From Monodelphis domestica (taxonomy: Eukaryota; Chordata; Mammalia; Didelphimorphia; Didelphidae), in contig NC_077228.1 of NCBI RefSeq assembly GCF_027887165.1, positions 212,959,635 through 213,023,634 on the forward strand: DNA of 64,000 nucleotides, in the 5' to 3' direction. Under the pieces are notes generated by a model. That model did not search any database and had not been told where the DNA came from. It saw only the letters and a program-made list of their open reading frames with translations. This document shows, one piece after another, positions 10,266-22,465 of the stretch. Positions within the stretch are counted from its first letter, which is position 1. Each line of letters starts with the position of its first letter. A program made the translations under genes and the position numbers.

Positions 10266-13200
10266 ATGGGTGAACCAAGCCGGGAAGAGTATGAAATTAA
10301 GTCCTTCGATGCTGAGACCCAGAGGTTACTGAAGACTGCCCTCAAAGGTGAGAAGGAAGTGGGATGGATGAGCAGGAACAGGGATTGGGCTCTGTACCAG
10401 GGCAGACCTTCTTAATCTTATCTTAATCCCCTCTTAATCACCCAGGCAAAGAAATGGAGCCCGGAGTCCTGGTTTCAACGCTTTAATTCTCTACTTATTA
10501 GTGAATTTAAAGCCATAAGGTCTTGGATTGGGAACGAGAGCATGCTCATTCTAGATCTGAACAGTTTTAGCCTCCACTCCAAGTCTCCTTTGGTGCTTCA
10601 TGGTGCCATGGAGCTGACCCTAATTTGCTGAAGGACATCCCAGCAGAGCCAGGCCACCGACTCAGACTCATAGAATAGAAACTTCTCTAACCCTGGTACC
10701 TGGTACATCAGACACTTAACAAATGCTTGTTGACTGTCTGATAGGAGAGGGTTGGCCACCAGGGGCCTAACTTTTTTTTGCCACATAACTCATAATACCA
10801 TAAAATTCAACAATTAATAAACACCCCTCCCCATCTACTCATAAAACTTGGGGCTGAAGTGATCTGCTTTAATAGAGGAAGTACTGACTTGGCTGAAATC
10901 ATGTAATCATGAAATCATGTAAGCAGGGCTTGTGCCATGTTGCTGTCTCCTTTTCTCAAACATGAGTTTCCAAGAAGGTGGTTTTTAAAACTCAAAAGAA
11001 CAGGGGCAACTGGATGGTTCAGTGTACAGAGTGCCAGGCATTGAGACAGGAGGACCTGGGTTCAAATGTGGCCTGATACTTCCTAGCTGTGTGACCCTGG
11101 ACAAATCACTTTAACCCCAATTTCTTGGCCCTTACCAGAACTGATACTTATTGCATCTAAGACAGAGGAAAGGATTTGGAAAACAAAAGCCAAAAAAGAA
11201 AAGCTACTAGAGAAATTTAAGCCAGCATTTTAAAGGGGGGAATAATGTGCTTTATAATCCAGTGTGAAGATAACCATAATCTCAGCAGGTATGCCAACAG
11301 AACATGCATAAGTTCTCCTAAGACCTTGAATACTAATGGGTCTGGGATCTGTCCAAGGGCCAGCCAAGAAGCAGATCTGTATGAACTTCTAACATGGACC
11401 AATAAACTTTTTAACCACGCTACCTCAAAGGCTACAACCCAAGTCAAAGAAAAGGAAGTGATTTTTACCAATGAAGTAGCATCCATACCAAAGGAATCTT
11501 GAGTTTTTGTTTTTATAGCCTCATTAAGTGACCCAGAATCCTGGTAGATAAAAGAGAAGACAGTGCCTGATCTTGATGCCTTTATAGCCTTACCCTTGGC
11601 TTTTGCCATAACGTACCCATCTCTCCATACACCTCCTCTTCCCCCTTTTCTTAAAATGAGACCTTCAATGACAAAAGGTCCAGTGTCTCATCCATAGAAG
11701 AGACAGCATGCAATATAAGGATTTCAAAGGGCTTAACATTATTTCACTGGATCCTCAAAACCACCCTGTGAGGCAGGGGTACAGAGAGGAAAGCTGAGGC
11801 ACCCAGAGGCTAGGGGATTTGCCCAGGGTCACACAGCTGGTTCTCAAGGCAGGACTGGAACTCCAAAGCCAACACTCTATGTCCTGGGGCACTCAGCAGC
11901 TACCCCATGGCAGGGCTCCCGGGTACTGGGCATGTTACAGATAGGAAGATCACCTGTTAGTGGACTACCTCTCTTAACCCTCATCCTTAGAACCTGGTGC
12001 TGTGGATTTGGAGAAAGTGGCCAATGTGATTGTGGACCAATCCCTGAAAGACTGCGTGTTCAGCAAGGAAGCTGGACGCATCTGCTACACCATCATTCAG
12101 GTCTTGGGGTGGGGAGAGCCCTTGGGGCTGTTGGGGTGCCGGGGAGTTGCCCTACAAAGAGGCTCTAAGGAATGGACAGAGGCCTCCAGGCTAGCTGAGG
12201 GAAGGCAGGAAAGCAGCTTCCAAAGGCCCCTTGCAGAAACCTTTCTGCCCTGAGACCTCAGTGTCCCCAGCAAAGTGTCAGGGTAGGAGCTGAGGGAAGA
12301 CCAAGGAAGGGAGGATTTCAGCAGCAGCCATCCTGGGAAAAGCCCCCACATACCCTGGCTCACCTCACCTTCCCTGGGTCACAGGCAGAGAGCAAGCAAG
12401 CCAGCCAGAGTGTCTTCCGTCGGGGCCTCCTCAATCGACTGCAGCAGGAGTACCAGGCCCGGGAGCAGCTCCGAGCCCGATCCCTGCAGGGCTGGGTCTG
12501 CTATGTCACCTTCATCTGCAACATCTTTGACTACCTGAGGGTGAGGCCAGTGAGAAGCACCCACTTCCTCTGCCCCTGTGGCACCTCCGCTCTAAAGCAA
12601 ACCATGCTATTTTCAGGGCTATGGCCATGGCTCCTGCCTCACCCTGATCAAGGGAAGGTTAGGCTAACAGAGCTGGAGGCAGAGGCCTTGGGAATTTTCT
12701 GAGGCTCTGCAGCCCTGTGCTCTTGGCACTAAGGGCTCTTGCCCCAAACTTGATATTCAGGTGGTCTCTGCCAGGTCTGCTTCATGCTAGTCTCCATCTA
12801 TGATCTTCCAGCACAGGGTTGTTTCTAGTAGAATCGGGGAATGGGACCATCTGAACCTACTAACACCGGTACTTGGGTCCCTCCTTCATCAGGTGAACAA
12901 CATGCCTATGATGGCATTGGTCAACCCTGTCTTTGACTGCCTTTTCCGACTGGCACAGCCGGACAGCCTGCACGAGGAAGAGGAGGTGAGGGGGGAAAGA
13001 AGTGCTGCATGCAAGAACTGCCAAGAGAGCAGGGAGAACGGGTCTCCTCTCAGGAAGCTAAGGTTTTGTTGACAGGACTTTGAAATTTGCTCTTTAACAG
13101 AATGGTACCAGGGTCAAGACCCCCCAGGGCAGAAAGCAAACAAATTGGGAAGGAAGGCAGAAGGAGAGAAGGATTTAGGTCACTAGAAAGAGTAGCAGGA

Positions 13201-13592
13201 GCCACCCAACTAAGGAGAATTAATCTTATGGGAAAGGGCAGAGCCCTGGTGTGGAAGCATGGATGAGATGAGGGATCATAAGGTCCCAGAAATGGAATTA
13301 GGCAGAGAGGGATAAGGGTGACTGGGGCATGAAAAACTGGGGAATCCCTCTCTAACTCCTTCAGGTGGACTGCCTGGTGTTGCAACTGCACCGAATTGGT
13401 GAGCAGCTGGAGAAAATGAATGGGCAGAGGATGGATGAGCTGTTTGGTTTGCTGCGTGATGGCTTCCTGCTTCAGGATGGGCTCAGCTCCCTGTCCCAGC
13501 TCTTGCTCCTAGAGCTTATTGAATTCCGGGCTGCTGGTTGGAGGACTACCCCTGCTGCCCAGAAATATTATTACAGTGAGGTTTCAGACTAG
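10266..13592 (+). CDS. MIF4GD: MIF4GD (SLIP1), MIF4G domain-containing protein, complete CDS
   Basis: SLIP1 is a single-domain MIF4G (HEAT-type helical repeat) protein that binds the stem-loop binding protein SLBP and promotes translation of replication-dependent histone mRNAs. Coding exons: 10266-10347, 11991-12100, 12385-12540, 12893-12985, 13365-13592. All junctions are GT/AG and the 669 nt give 222 residues plus TAG, the same length as human. Start MGEPSREEYEIKSFDAE and end TPAAQKYYYSEVSD are near-identical to the human protein as recalled. The MIF4G domain covers essentially the whole chain, with the conserved blocks GWVCYVTFICNIFDYLR and VNNMPMMALVNP across exons 4-5. The 5' UTR exon containing the start begins at 10219. 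The gene is convergent with MRPS7. Intron 2 holds a SINE and a MIR. Confidence 0.97.
11001..11183 (+). mobile_element. Marsupial tRNA-derived SINE with RTE-type tail
   Basis: Head GGGGCAACTGGATGGTTCAG, B-box-like GGGTTCAAATG, then CTAGCTGTGTGACCCTGG and a diverged tail ending AAGACAGAGG. It lies in MIF4GD intron 2 in sense orientation. Confidence 0.75.
11725..11885 (-). repeat. MIR fragment
   Basis: Contains the reverse MIR core (AACCACCCTGTGAGGCAGG, then GATTTGCCCAGGGTCACACA). Old and diverged, in MIF4GD intron 2. Confidence 0.65.
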
Positions 13593-15021
13593 GCTGCCCC
13601 AATCGAGGTCCATTCACCAGCACCTTAGGCTTCTTTCTACACATTACTCACCCTTACTAAGACAGCCCCAGGCTTAGGCTCACACACCTGAATTTATATT
13701 CAAAGATTTCTCTATTCCAATCTGTCTGCTACTAGGGGTACTCCCCAACTTCAGACTCTGGGCTTACATCAGTCTGGCCCTAAGTAACTTTCTTCCTGTC
13801 CCCTACTCACTTAATTCAGCACTTCTGATCTTTTTAACTTCTCCAGAAGGGTGACAGAAAGCAGCATCCTGGCCCACTGCATTGCACTTCAACTACAGAG
13901 AAGCACAGATAGAGTTAGAAGGAACCTCAGAAGACAATGAGCTCAACTCCCTCACTTTACAGATAAGGAAACTGAGTTAAATGATTTGCTCAGGGGTTAC
14001 AGAGATCCATTAAGTGTCTGAAACAGCATTCAAACCTAGGTCTTCTTGATTTTGAGACCGACGCACCATCTAGAACACCCAACTCAACTGAGTTGGGCTA
14101 TTTCTCCAACAGACTTAAGTACATTATCTAGATACCTCAGTTTCCTGATTTATAAAATGGAGACTCAGATTAAGATGCTTTGATATCTTCATAGGATAAA
14201 ACATGAAAGGGAAAAATCTAAGTCAGATAATTGAACTGGGGTCTAGTCTTTGAATTACCTGCATGAAAGGGAGGTTTCTAAAGATGAGGTTGTGCCAGGT
14301 AAAGAGGCCAAGGCACCAGAGCATAAGGAGTATGCTAGAAACTGGGTTTATTGCTTTTTATAATTTTTGTACAAAAATGACTTGGGGAAACAAGGGTATT
14401 TTATCCAGACAAGTTTTAATGAGCTGCTGACCAAAACACTGGTTCAGTGTGGGATTTAAAAATATATAAACATATACATGTAATTTATTATGAACCAGTG
14501 TAGGATTTTTCTAGTAAACCTTTTCTAAAAGTGAACACTGCTTCTTCTTTTTTTTCCCCAAAACCCAAAGGCTCAGCTAGAGCTGAGGCAATGGAAATAG
14601 CTTTACTGAGCTCATGTGCAGAGCCCAAGCATGTGTTCTTCCTCTGAATGGAAGTTAAATGGGACAAGTGTGTGTGTGTGTGGGGGGTGGCTCCCAGGAT
14701 GGCACAGCTTGAGTGATTTGAGTGATTCCCCATTCACATGCCACCCCACCCTTTTACCTGCCTGTTACCAACAGGAATCAAATGGATGTTTTACTCTTAA
14801 TTTCTGGCAAGTCCAGTTGATGGTGACAAGGGGGAATCTTGAAGGGGCTGCATTTTAAGCTCCCACTACTCCAACCTGAAGCCTGCCTTGTTGGTGCCCC
14901 CAGCCCCCAATAGTAAAAATCAATGACCTTCCTCTACTCAGATTGACCTTTCCAGCAGCAGAGGGGTAGAAGGCTGTGATGCTGCCCAACTCTCACCTTG
15001 TGGCTCCAGCCTTCCTACCCA
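13593..15021. other. Tail-to-tail interval of MIF4GD and MRPS7 (3' UTRs)
   Basis: The MIF4GD 3' UTR runs in from the left and the MRPS7 3' UTR from the right. A MIR-type repeat occupies about 13900-14082 (GAAGGAACCTCAGAAGACAA, then TTACAGATAAGGAAACTGAG). Minus-strand AATAAA signals occur at 14484-14489 and 14347-14352 and could end MRPS7. I see no canonical AATAAA for MIF4GD on the plus strand. A short TG repeat lies near 14670. Confidence 0.5.
14484..14489 (-). other. MRPS7: Candidate polyadenylation signal of MRPS7
   Basis: AATAAA on the minus strand, about 530 bp past the MRPS7 stop codon. A second AATAAA on the same strand at 14347-14352 is an alternative. Assigned by position only. Confidence 0.4.
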
Positions 15022-18000
15022 CTACCACCATCGGTAGTGGGCAAAGGCTCTGTTAGCCTCTGCCATCTTGTGCAGGTCATGTTTCTTCTTGACCACAGGG
15101 CCTTGGTTGTGGAAGGCTTCCAGTAATTCATGAGACAGTTTTTCTGGCATTAGCATTCTCCGGGGCTTCTTCTCCCGGCATTCCTGAATCATCCATTTCA
15201 TGGCCAGGAAGCGTCTGCGCTTGTCACTCAGTGGGGCTGGGACCTATTTTGAAAGAGTTGAGGGGAAAGTGGTGAGATGAAAAAAGCCAAGAAAGATGCT
15301 GAGGGAAGAGCTGGGTTTGCCACAGGCAAAGAGCCTGGGGGATGCCTGATCTAAGAGAAGCCAAAGCAACAAAAATTTAATGTCTATTATTTACTGAATA
15401 AGCATTTATTAGGTACCTCCTATATATCAGGTACAAAAATAATAGTCCCTTCCCTCAAGAAGCCAGTGTGCTATTGGTTGGCAATGATCCATATACCCAT
15501 CACATAACTGAATACAAACCATGTACACAGTAAGTCAGGGGAAGAATTCCCTGCCAAATGACCTTTGAGTTAGGAGGGGCTAAAGAGCCTAAGGAACAGA
15601 GATGAAGGGGAAGAGCAAAAGCATAGAGGGGAGATGGGCTGCAGACTAGGAACCATAAACAGGCAAGTATGAAACAATTCCAGAGTGTGAAAGGATGAAA
15701 CCTAGAGAACAGCAGCAGCAGCAAACCATCCCCCCCCACAAATCACACCATTTGGGAGGAACTAAACAACTGGTCTTCTTTAGACTAAACTTTCTGAAAA
15801 GAATTATGTCTGCATTTGTCTCCCCTCATTTTGTATGTGGACACAAAAAACTGCACAATGACTTATAGCAGGCATCCCTGAAAAACCTTCAGTCATTTCA
15901 GACCATGGAGCAACCACAAGGACCCCCCATTCCCTCCTCCTCACCTGATAAAAGTGACCACCTTTAAGGATGCTGACCAGGCCAAGGACAGGCTGACAGT
16001 TGTCTAGGGCCTGATGGAAGATGGTGTAGGGGTTGCACTCGATGGTCTCCCTCTCCTCAGCAGGGGCTGCGTGGTATTTCTGAAATTGCTTTCTCTTGAG
16101 AATTTCCAGAGTCTGGAGCAGAAATGTAACGAGAGCCTCTGAAATTCCCAGAAGGGTTCATTAGCCTGGCTTAACTGAAAACTTGTGATTTTCTTGGACC
16201 TTTCACTATCTCACTTGGTCCTTTCTCTATCTCAGTTTATCTCTAGTCTCTCCCTCCTCTCTTCCCCACTAAATATCCCCCTCCCCACTTAGAGCTGTGC
16301 CAACTTAAAAGCCCTTTCCTAAAGATGCTCTGAACTGAGACACTCAGTCTATTCTGGTAACAGTTTGTGGTTACTGTTCACACCCACCCCCCCACCCCCC
16401 CATCCTGGTGCCAAGTACACTAATGTTTCCTTTGGAACTGGGCTGAAGGAATCAGGGGAAAAAGGGACAAAAGAGGAAAATAGGGAGGGACAGGGAATGT
16501 CACCTTTACCTCAGTCATCAGGGATCTGGCCAGTATTTTGTTTCCTCCTTTCATCATCATGTTGGTGAATTTACTTCAAGGAGAAAAGCAAAATATTCAA
16601 GCCTCTAATAGAACACACTTGTTTTAGACCCTCCCTAGAAATGGTCATTGACCACTGAGAGAAGAGAGGATCTTCTGATCTAACCTGATCATTGGGTCCT
16701 CAAACAAAGAGCTTGTCTTTGACGGTGGGGGAGCCTTGAAGACCTGTGTGGTTCTGAGATCCCGATCAAATTTCTCCTCTTCAGTCAACTCCTCTAGGGG
16801 CTTAAGGTAGAAGTCTTTGTCAAGTTGAGGTTCTTTATAATTAGCATCGTATCGGCTCCATCTCACCTGGATCAGTCTGGAAATAAGAAGTCATAAGATG
16901 GAAGAATTTAGAGCTAAAAATAACTCAAAATCATTGAATTCAAATCATTCTGCAGGTGAGGAGAATAAGGACTAGAATTTACTTGCCCATAGTTGGGCAA
17001 AAAGTAGGATGAGGCAGAATTGGGCTGTAAGATCAGGTCCCCAATTCCAAATTTGGCTTGGCTTTTTTGGTTTACTGTGCCTTAATGAATGCCAGAAGAC
17101 TAAATGTGAGGCCAACTGAATTTAAGCAAAAGAAATTCTAGCTATCTAACCTCAGGGTGTGGCCCTCACACTAAAATAAACTAAAAAATCCCTAGTGATA
17201 GTGAGACATCATTCCATTCTAGAAGTACAAAATATTTCCCCTACTCCCAAAGCACAAACAGATCAGTAACCAAATCAAGGTTCCAATCCCACATTTGCTG
17301 CCTTTCTGTAGTTTTGAGCACATTCCTTAACCTATCTGGGCCTCAGTTTCCTCATCTGTAAAATAAGGGGGCTAGACTAGATTGGTTAACTAGTCAATAA
17401 ACACTTAAATGCTTTCCATGTACCAAGTAGTGAAATGGCCTCCAAGGTTCCTTAAACTCTCCATTTATGATTTCATAATATTCCCTGTTGCCCCCTTTTA
17501 GGGCCTTGGGTAAAGGAGGGTTCCTGGCATCTCAGAGAATCAAAGAAACATTAGAGCTGCCTTAGATATGTGTGGTTTCAGGATCCTATTCAAGGGTCTG
17601 TTCACTCAGCTCTTACAAAAGTTTGCAGTAGAAAAGTCTCCATCAAGCTGGGATTCTCCGTCATTGAGGCCACAGTATCAACCTTTATTTTGTAGATAAA
17701 AAAACTAAGGGGTAAGAGGTGATCTGTCATAGGAAGGTAAAGCAGCTGCATGGTGTGTAATGTAGAAAACTCTGGCCCTGGACTCGGAGAAGAACTGAGT
17801 TTAACTTCAGCCTCAGGCACTAACTTATGATTCAAGATAAATCATTAAACTTGCTTAACTCTATTTCCTCAACTGTAAAATGAAGATAATAAAAACACCT
17901 ACATCCCAAGGTTGTGAGGATCAAAAAAGACTCCTATATATTTTTTGCCTTGCATTATTCTATTTACTTTTATTACTATAAATGTTTTAAAGTACACATG

Positions 18001-19129
18001 TGCAAAATTTCCCAGGGAAGTCATTCAAACCAAAATATATATGCACATATACACATATATAAAGAGTGCATGATATACAGTAAAATGCAATTTATTCTAT
18101 ATAAAACAGTTAACATATATAGGGATCAGTAAAGTCCTGGCAAAACATCCCCTGATTTTTTTTTAACTCTTACCTTCCGTCCTGGAGTCAATACTGTGTA
18201 TTGGCTCCAAGGCAGAAGAATGGTAAGGGCTAGGCAATGGGGGTCAAGTGACTTGCCTAGGGTCACAAAGCTGGGAAGTGTCTGAGGTCAGATTTGAACC
18301 TAGAACCTCCCATCTCTAGGCCTGGCTCTCAATCCACTGAGCTACCCAGCTGCCCCCACCCTTATTTTTTTTGGAGCAGACCCTAGATCCATTCCAGGAC
18401 ATCCTCTGGGTCCTTGATGGTCCTAGCCTACTCCATCCGGAGGCCTTCACTGACTGCAGGTATTTGACAATGGCAGGCACTGTTTCCTATGGGTCCCTTC
18501 CCAGTGGTAGTATTATTTAGCCTCCTCAAATAAAAGAGATGTATATTTTGTCTTCAGTCTTATCCTGGGAAAATATAGTTTTGAGTAGGGATCTTTTTTG
18601 GGATTTGTTTTTAAAGAAAAACACCGTAAGAAGGTTGCATTTTTTCCATTGGGAGGAAAAATTAAAGAAACAAAAATATATGAAGTGGCTGTGTGATCTT
18701 GGACAAGTCGCCTCTCCTCCACTTCCTTACTTGTAAAAGGGCGGGAGTGGGAGTGGAGAAGGGCTGCATGATCCCCAAAGTTCCTGGCCTCCTATCAACC
18801 CTGTTTCACACACCTGCCCCTAGGCTGGATCGTACTAAGCAAGGCCTCCCAGGTCCCATTCGCCCCAAGGCCAGGTTGCACTAAGCAGATCTGGAAAGAG
18901 TCTGGGGTGAAAGAAAAGTCTTAGCTTGCTCTCCCACCAACCCCAACGCAGGTCGACCAGGGCTAGGCTGCCCGCCTCCTCGCCCAAGCACAAAAGACAG
19001 GTCCGTTCACTCTCCGCCCTGGCTCCCCCGACGCTGGTGTTCTCACCCTGGTAACGCTCGGAGAGTATTCCGCACCCTGGGCCCCAAACCCCAGAAGAAA
19101 GACGCCGAGTGGACCAAGGGGAGAGCCAT
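15022..19129 (-). CDS. MRPS7: MRPS7 (uS7m), mitochondrial small ribosomal subunit protein, complete CDS
   Basis: Mitochondrial member of the uS7 family, which binds 12S rRNA in the head of the 28S subunit. Coding exons in gene order: 19129-19047, 16876-16685, 16573-16510, 16112-15945, 15243-15022. They sum to 729 nt, giving 242 residues plus TAG, the human length, with all junctions GT/AG and phases closing. The N-terminus ([20 protein letters not shown]) is divergent and rich in R and hydrophobics, as expected of a mitochondrial targeting sequence. Conserved blocks follow: [77 protein letters not shown] and the C-terminal AHYRWW. It is divergent from GGA3 and convergent with MIF4GD. The start ATG sits in CAAGATGGC, a YY1-like start context. 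Confidence 0.97.
15365..15500. repeat. Old interspersed repeat fragment
   Basis: Has the CATTTATTAGGTACCTCC and CCTTCCCTCAAGAAGCC words of old MIR/L2-class elements. It is in the last MRPS7 intron. Confidence 0.4.
17265..17400 (+). repeat. MIR fragment
   Basis: Core words CACATTCCTTAACCTATCTG and CTCAGTTTCCTCATCTGTAA are typical of MIR. It lies in MRPS7 intron 1. A second MIR-like stretch follows at about 17760-17925 (CTCAACTGTAAAATGAAG). Confidence 0.65.
18165..18358 (-). mobile_element. Marsupial tRNA-derived SINE with RTE-type tail
   Basis: Reads on the minus strand from GGGGGCAGCTGGGTAGCTCAG through the GGTTCAAATCTGACCTCAGA region to the tail CACAGTATTGACTCCAGGACGGA-type end with a T-run at 18160. 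It is close to the copies at 39594, 42022 and 60352. It lies in MRPS7 intron 1, in sense to that gene. Confidence 0.85.
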
Positions 19130-19215
19130 CTTGGCTGGTTCTAGGACCCCACAAGACGGGAAGGAATGCCTGCTGCATTGCCTGAGCCGATTTGAGAATT
19201 CTCGCGATCTTTTAT
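19130..19215 (-). promoter_or_regulatory. MRPS7: MRPS7 promoter with TCTCGCGA element
   Basis: A modestly CpG-rich area spans about 18950-19215. TCTCGCGA lies at 19200-19207, 71 bp upstream of the ATG, matching the core of the TCTCGCGAGA element that the factor BANP is known to bind in CpG-island promoters. A GC box-like CCCCGCCCCC lies at about 19219. The start region carries CAAGATGGC. The TSS itself cannot be placed by eye. Confidence 0.5.
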
Positions 19216-19499
19216 TGTCCCCGCCCCCATCAGCTGTTTAACATAAAATCCAGACTAGTCCAATCCAACTGAAGGATGATTTATTAGGAGCTGGTCTTGC
19301 TTTAGGAGTCGACCTGGAAGCTACGGGAGAACCGAGTTCAAGTGTTACCTTTTACACATTCTGCTTATGGAACTCTAGACAAATCATAACTTACTCCCTC
19401 TTCCCCCCTCCCCCATCTTAACTCTCTCCAATCTTCCTCCTTTGATTTAATGGCATTGTTCTCTTTGATGTTCCTCTGACAAAACTTCCATCGATTTAC

Positions 19500-20905
19500 T
19501 CCAAACATTTTCTTGATTGTCCCCTATGACTAGAATGCCATCCCTCCTCATCTCTTGTCTCTTCCTTGAAATCCCAGCTAATATCCCTCCTCTCTACCTT
19601 CTACTGGATACTGGAAGCCTTCAACACCACTTAGTTCTAGTGTCTTTCCTCTATTGATTATTTCCTGTTCATCCTGTTCCTATAAACACCCAATTACTTC
19701 AAATCCTATGAAGTGGTTTAATTATACTTTCTAACCCCACACAATCCAATTTCTTCCCTTATTCCACTGAAACCACTACCAGTTATCTCTTAGTTGCCAA
19801 ATCCAATGGCCTCTTTTCTAGCCTGATTCTCTTTGACCTTTGATCACTTTCTCCTCCTGGATACTTCTTTCTTTAAGTTTTCTGAACCCTAGTCTATCCT
19901 GGTTCTCCTATCTATCTGACAGTTCCTTCTCTGTCTCCTTTGCTGGATCCTCTTCCAGACCCTGGCCTCTAAAAGTAAATGTCCCTTGGGGTTCTGCCCT
20001 CAGCCCTTTCTCTTCTCTCTCTAAACTACTTCTCTTGGTGATCACAACAACTACTATGGATTTAATTACCATCTCTATGCTGATGGTTCTCAAATCTTCC
20101 CATCCTGCTCTAACCTCCCTAATAACATCATTGCCTTTCAGGCTTCTTGAACTAGATGTCTTATTAGACAACTCAGCATTTTCAAAATAACTCATTAACT
20201 TTCCTCCTAAACTCTTTCCATCTCTTAAATTCTTCATTACAGTAGAGAGCAACACTATCCTTCTAGTCCCTCAGGCTCAAAACCTAGAAGTCATCTTGGA
20301 TTCCTCACTATCTCATCCCCCTCAATCCAATGTTGCCAAAGTTTGCAACATGTCTATCAAATATACCCTTCTCTCTTCTGACATTGCCACTACTTTGGTG
20401 CAGTTCCTCTTTACCCCATGCTTGGAATATTGCAATAGGCTGATGGCAGATCAGCTTGCCTCAAACCTTTCCCCATTCCAATCCCTCCTCTGTTTAGCCT
20501 CTAAAGTGATTTTCCTTAAGCACAGGTTGGATCCTACCCAGTAAACTCCACTGACTTCCTATTGCTTCCAAGAGCAAATACAAAATGCTATTTGGCATTC
20601 AAAACCCATTATAAGCTAGCCTCTTCAAACCTTTCCATTCTTCTTGTACCTTATTCTTCCACATGTACCTGTACTCTTCCATCTAGGAACATTGGCTTCC
20701 TTGCTGTTGCATGAACAATCATTCTGTGTTTGAATTCCAGGCATTTTCTCTGGTATCCCATGCCTGGAATACTTTTCTGTCTTTTTCTCTTCATCCTGGC
20801 TTCACTGGCATTTTTCTTGCTTCAACTAAAATCCTATCTTTCCTAGTCCCTCAATTCAAATGTCTTCGCTCTGGTGATTATTTCCTATTTATCCTATATA
20901 TAGCT
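19500..20905 (+). mobile_element. L2 LINE remnant with reverse-transcriptase coding region, split by later insertions
   Basis: Two pieces of L2. 19500-19690 is a 3'-region fragment. 19740-20905 carries decayed L2 RT-domain sequence: a frame at about 19900-20040 reads WFSYLSDSSFSVSFAGSS, which matches the L2 SYLSDRSFSV region, and nearby LYADGSQ-type sequence corresponds to the YADDTQ catalytic box with the second D lost. The 3' region continues through CTCCATTGAC-type lines and stops at 20905, resuming at 22312-22465. It is non-functional (frames disrupted) and fills the MRPS7-GGA3 promoter gap. Confidence 0.75.
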
Positions 20906-20911
20906 TGCTTT

Positions 20912-21160
20912 AGGGCAACTAAGTAGCATAGTGGAGAGAGAGCTGGGCATGGAATCAGGAAGACTCATCTTCCTAAGTTTGAATCTGGCCTCAGATATTT
21001 CCTAGCTATGTGACCCTGGACAAGACTATTAACCCTATTTGCCTCATTTTCTTCATCTATAAACTGACCTGGAGGAAATGGCAAACCACTCCAATATCTT
21101 TGCCAAGAAACCCCAAATGGGGTCCAAGAAGAGTTGGACTCCTGAAGAACAATAAAATAG
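20912..21160 (+). mobile_element. Mar1 SINE inserted in the L2 element
   Basis: Head GGGCAACTAAGTAGCATAG, then GTTTGAATCTGGCCTCAGA, CTAGCTATGTGACCCTGG and the Mar1 tail (CAAACCACTCCAATATCTTTG, then CCAAATGGGGTCC). The sequence ATAGCTTG lies on both sides (about 20898-20905 and 21157-21164), a probable target duplication within the L2 text. Confidence 0.8.
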
Positions 21161-21169
21161 CTTGAGTAT

Positions 21170-22307
21170 TGTGAGATTTAAAATAGGAAGCCCATAAACT
21201 GTAGTGAGTTAAAATGGTGGAAGATAATAATTGTGATAGATATAAGAGAGGGTAAGTAAATTTGACTGCAGAAAATATGTTTCACTATAGTGTCTTGGTT
21301 TTTAAATCAAATATAAGGTGGTCGCCAGGGAAATAGTCCCAATTATTCAAATACCCAAGTCAACTGGGTTTTATAGAGATTTTTAATTAATAATATAATA
21401 AGGAATTAGAGAAAGAGTAGGAAAGGAATAATTATGAAGGGCCTCAAGCCAATATGGCCTAGACCTGAGTCTTAAGAGAGAATCAGTCAGTCAGTCTTTT
21501 AATACTCACCACAAGGTCTGCCTAAACAAGGATTCTAGTGACACCAGGCCAGCTCCATCTCAGCTGACTTCATCAGAGAGAGCTCCAGCGAGACCTCCTT
21601 AGAGATTGTCCTCCAAGAGCTTCCCTTCTCCAGAGCCTCTCTCAAGAGATTCTTCCCAAGTGATCCTCATCAGAGATCCTCCAAAAGGATTTCTCCAAAA
21701 GGATATATCCAAAAGGATTCTGCTTTTTCTTATATAGGGGTTTTTCTTCCATGTCACCTCCCCTAAGTCCCTACATCTACCAATCACTGTAGACGCTTTC
21801 CAAAGGACTGCCCATCTAAATTCCTGCTAAGTCGACCAATCTCCTCAGTAAGTCTGAATCAGAAAAAATGCTGCTGTCTACCAATCTCTTCAGTAAGTCT
21901 GAACAGAGAAAACACAGCTGAGTCAACTAATCTCATCAAGAGAAAATTTGCCCGACCCTTTTAGGTACCTAGCATCCCATTGTATCAATTCTAAAAACAG
22001 GCTTAGCTCAAAGAACTCCTTGCCTTATTATAAGCATGGGTCCAAGTACTTTCATTGTTTAGCAAGGAGTTTTCTCTCCTAAAGCAGTCTTAAGTATGGG
22101 TAGAGTAGGGGTCCTCCCATAGCAAGGAGTTTTCTCCCCTAAAGCAGTCTTAAGTACGGGTGGAGTAGAGGTCCTCCCATTTCTGATCCTGGCGAGTTCT
22201 CACATCAAAATGGGGAATGTTTCTCAATAGGGAATTTGTTCCAATTAAGAATTCCCTGATGGGGAAATTTTTAACATTCACAAGTCTGAGAGATTTCAAG
22301 ATTTACA
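21170..22307 (+). mobile_element. Solo LTR, family I of this window, full-length copy
   Basis: Begins TGTGAGATTTAAAAT and ends AAGATTTACA, with a perfect 4-bp target duplication GTAT (21166-21169 and 22308-22311). 1138 bp. It shares its whole length with the minus-strand copy at 32418-33466 (for example CAATATGGCCTAGACCTGAG and CTACCAATCACTGTAGA). The 4-bp duplication with TG...CA ends fits a class I (ERV1/gamma-like) retrovirus. It is a fossil with no internal genes. It carries a local duplication of a GCAAGGAGTTTTCTCxCCT segment near 22063-22180. It sits inside L2, so it is younger than that element. Confidence 0.85.
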
Positions 22308-22311
22308 GTAT

Positions 22312-22465
22312 ATATATATGTTTGTATGTTGTCTTCCTTGTTAGATTGGGAGCTCCTTGAGGGCAAGGACTCTTTTGCTTCTTTTTGTACCCCTATCACT
22401 TAGCATACAATGCCTGACACCTAGTAAGCACTTAATACATGCTCGTTGATTGATGGATTTAAGAA
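22312..22465 (+). mobile_element. L2 3' tail, continuation of the split element
   Basis: TTGTATGTTGTCTTCCTTG, GAGCTCCTTGAGGGCAAGGA and CTAGTAAGCACTTAATACAT are the classic L2 3' end. It is continuous with the text that stops at 20905. Confidence 0.8.

Noticed and set aside
19840-20255. Overlapping 116- and 115-codon frames on opposite strands as possible genes
   Set aside because: The plus-strand frame carries decayed L2 reverse-transcriptase motifs (YLSDSSFSVSFAGSS) and the other is its shadow.
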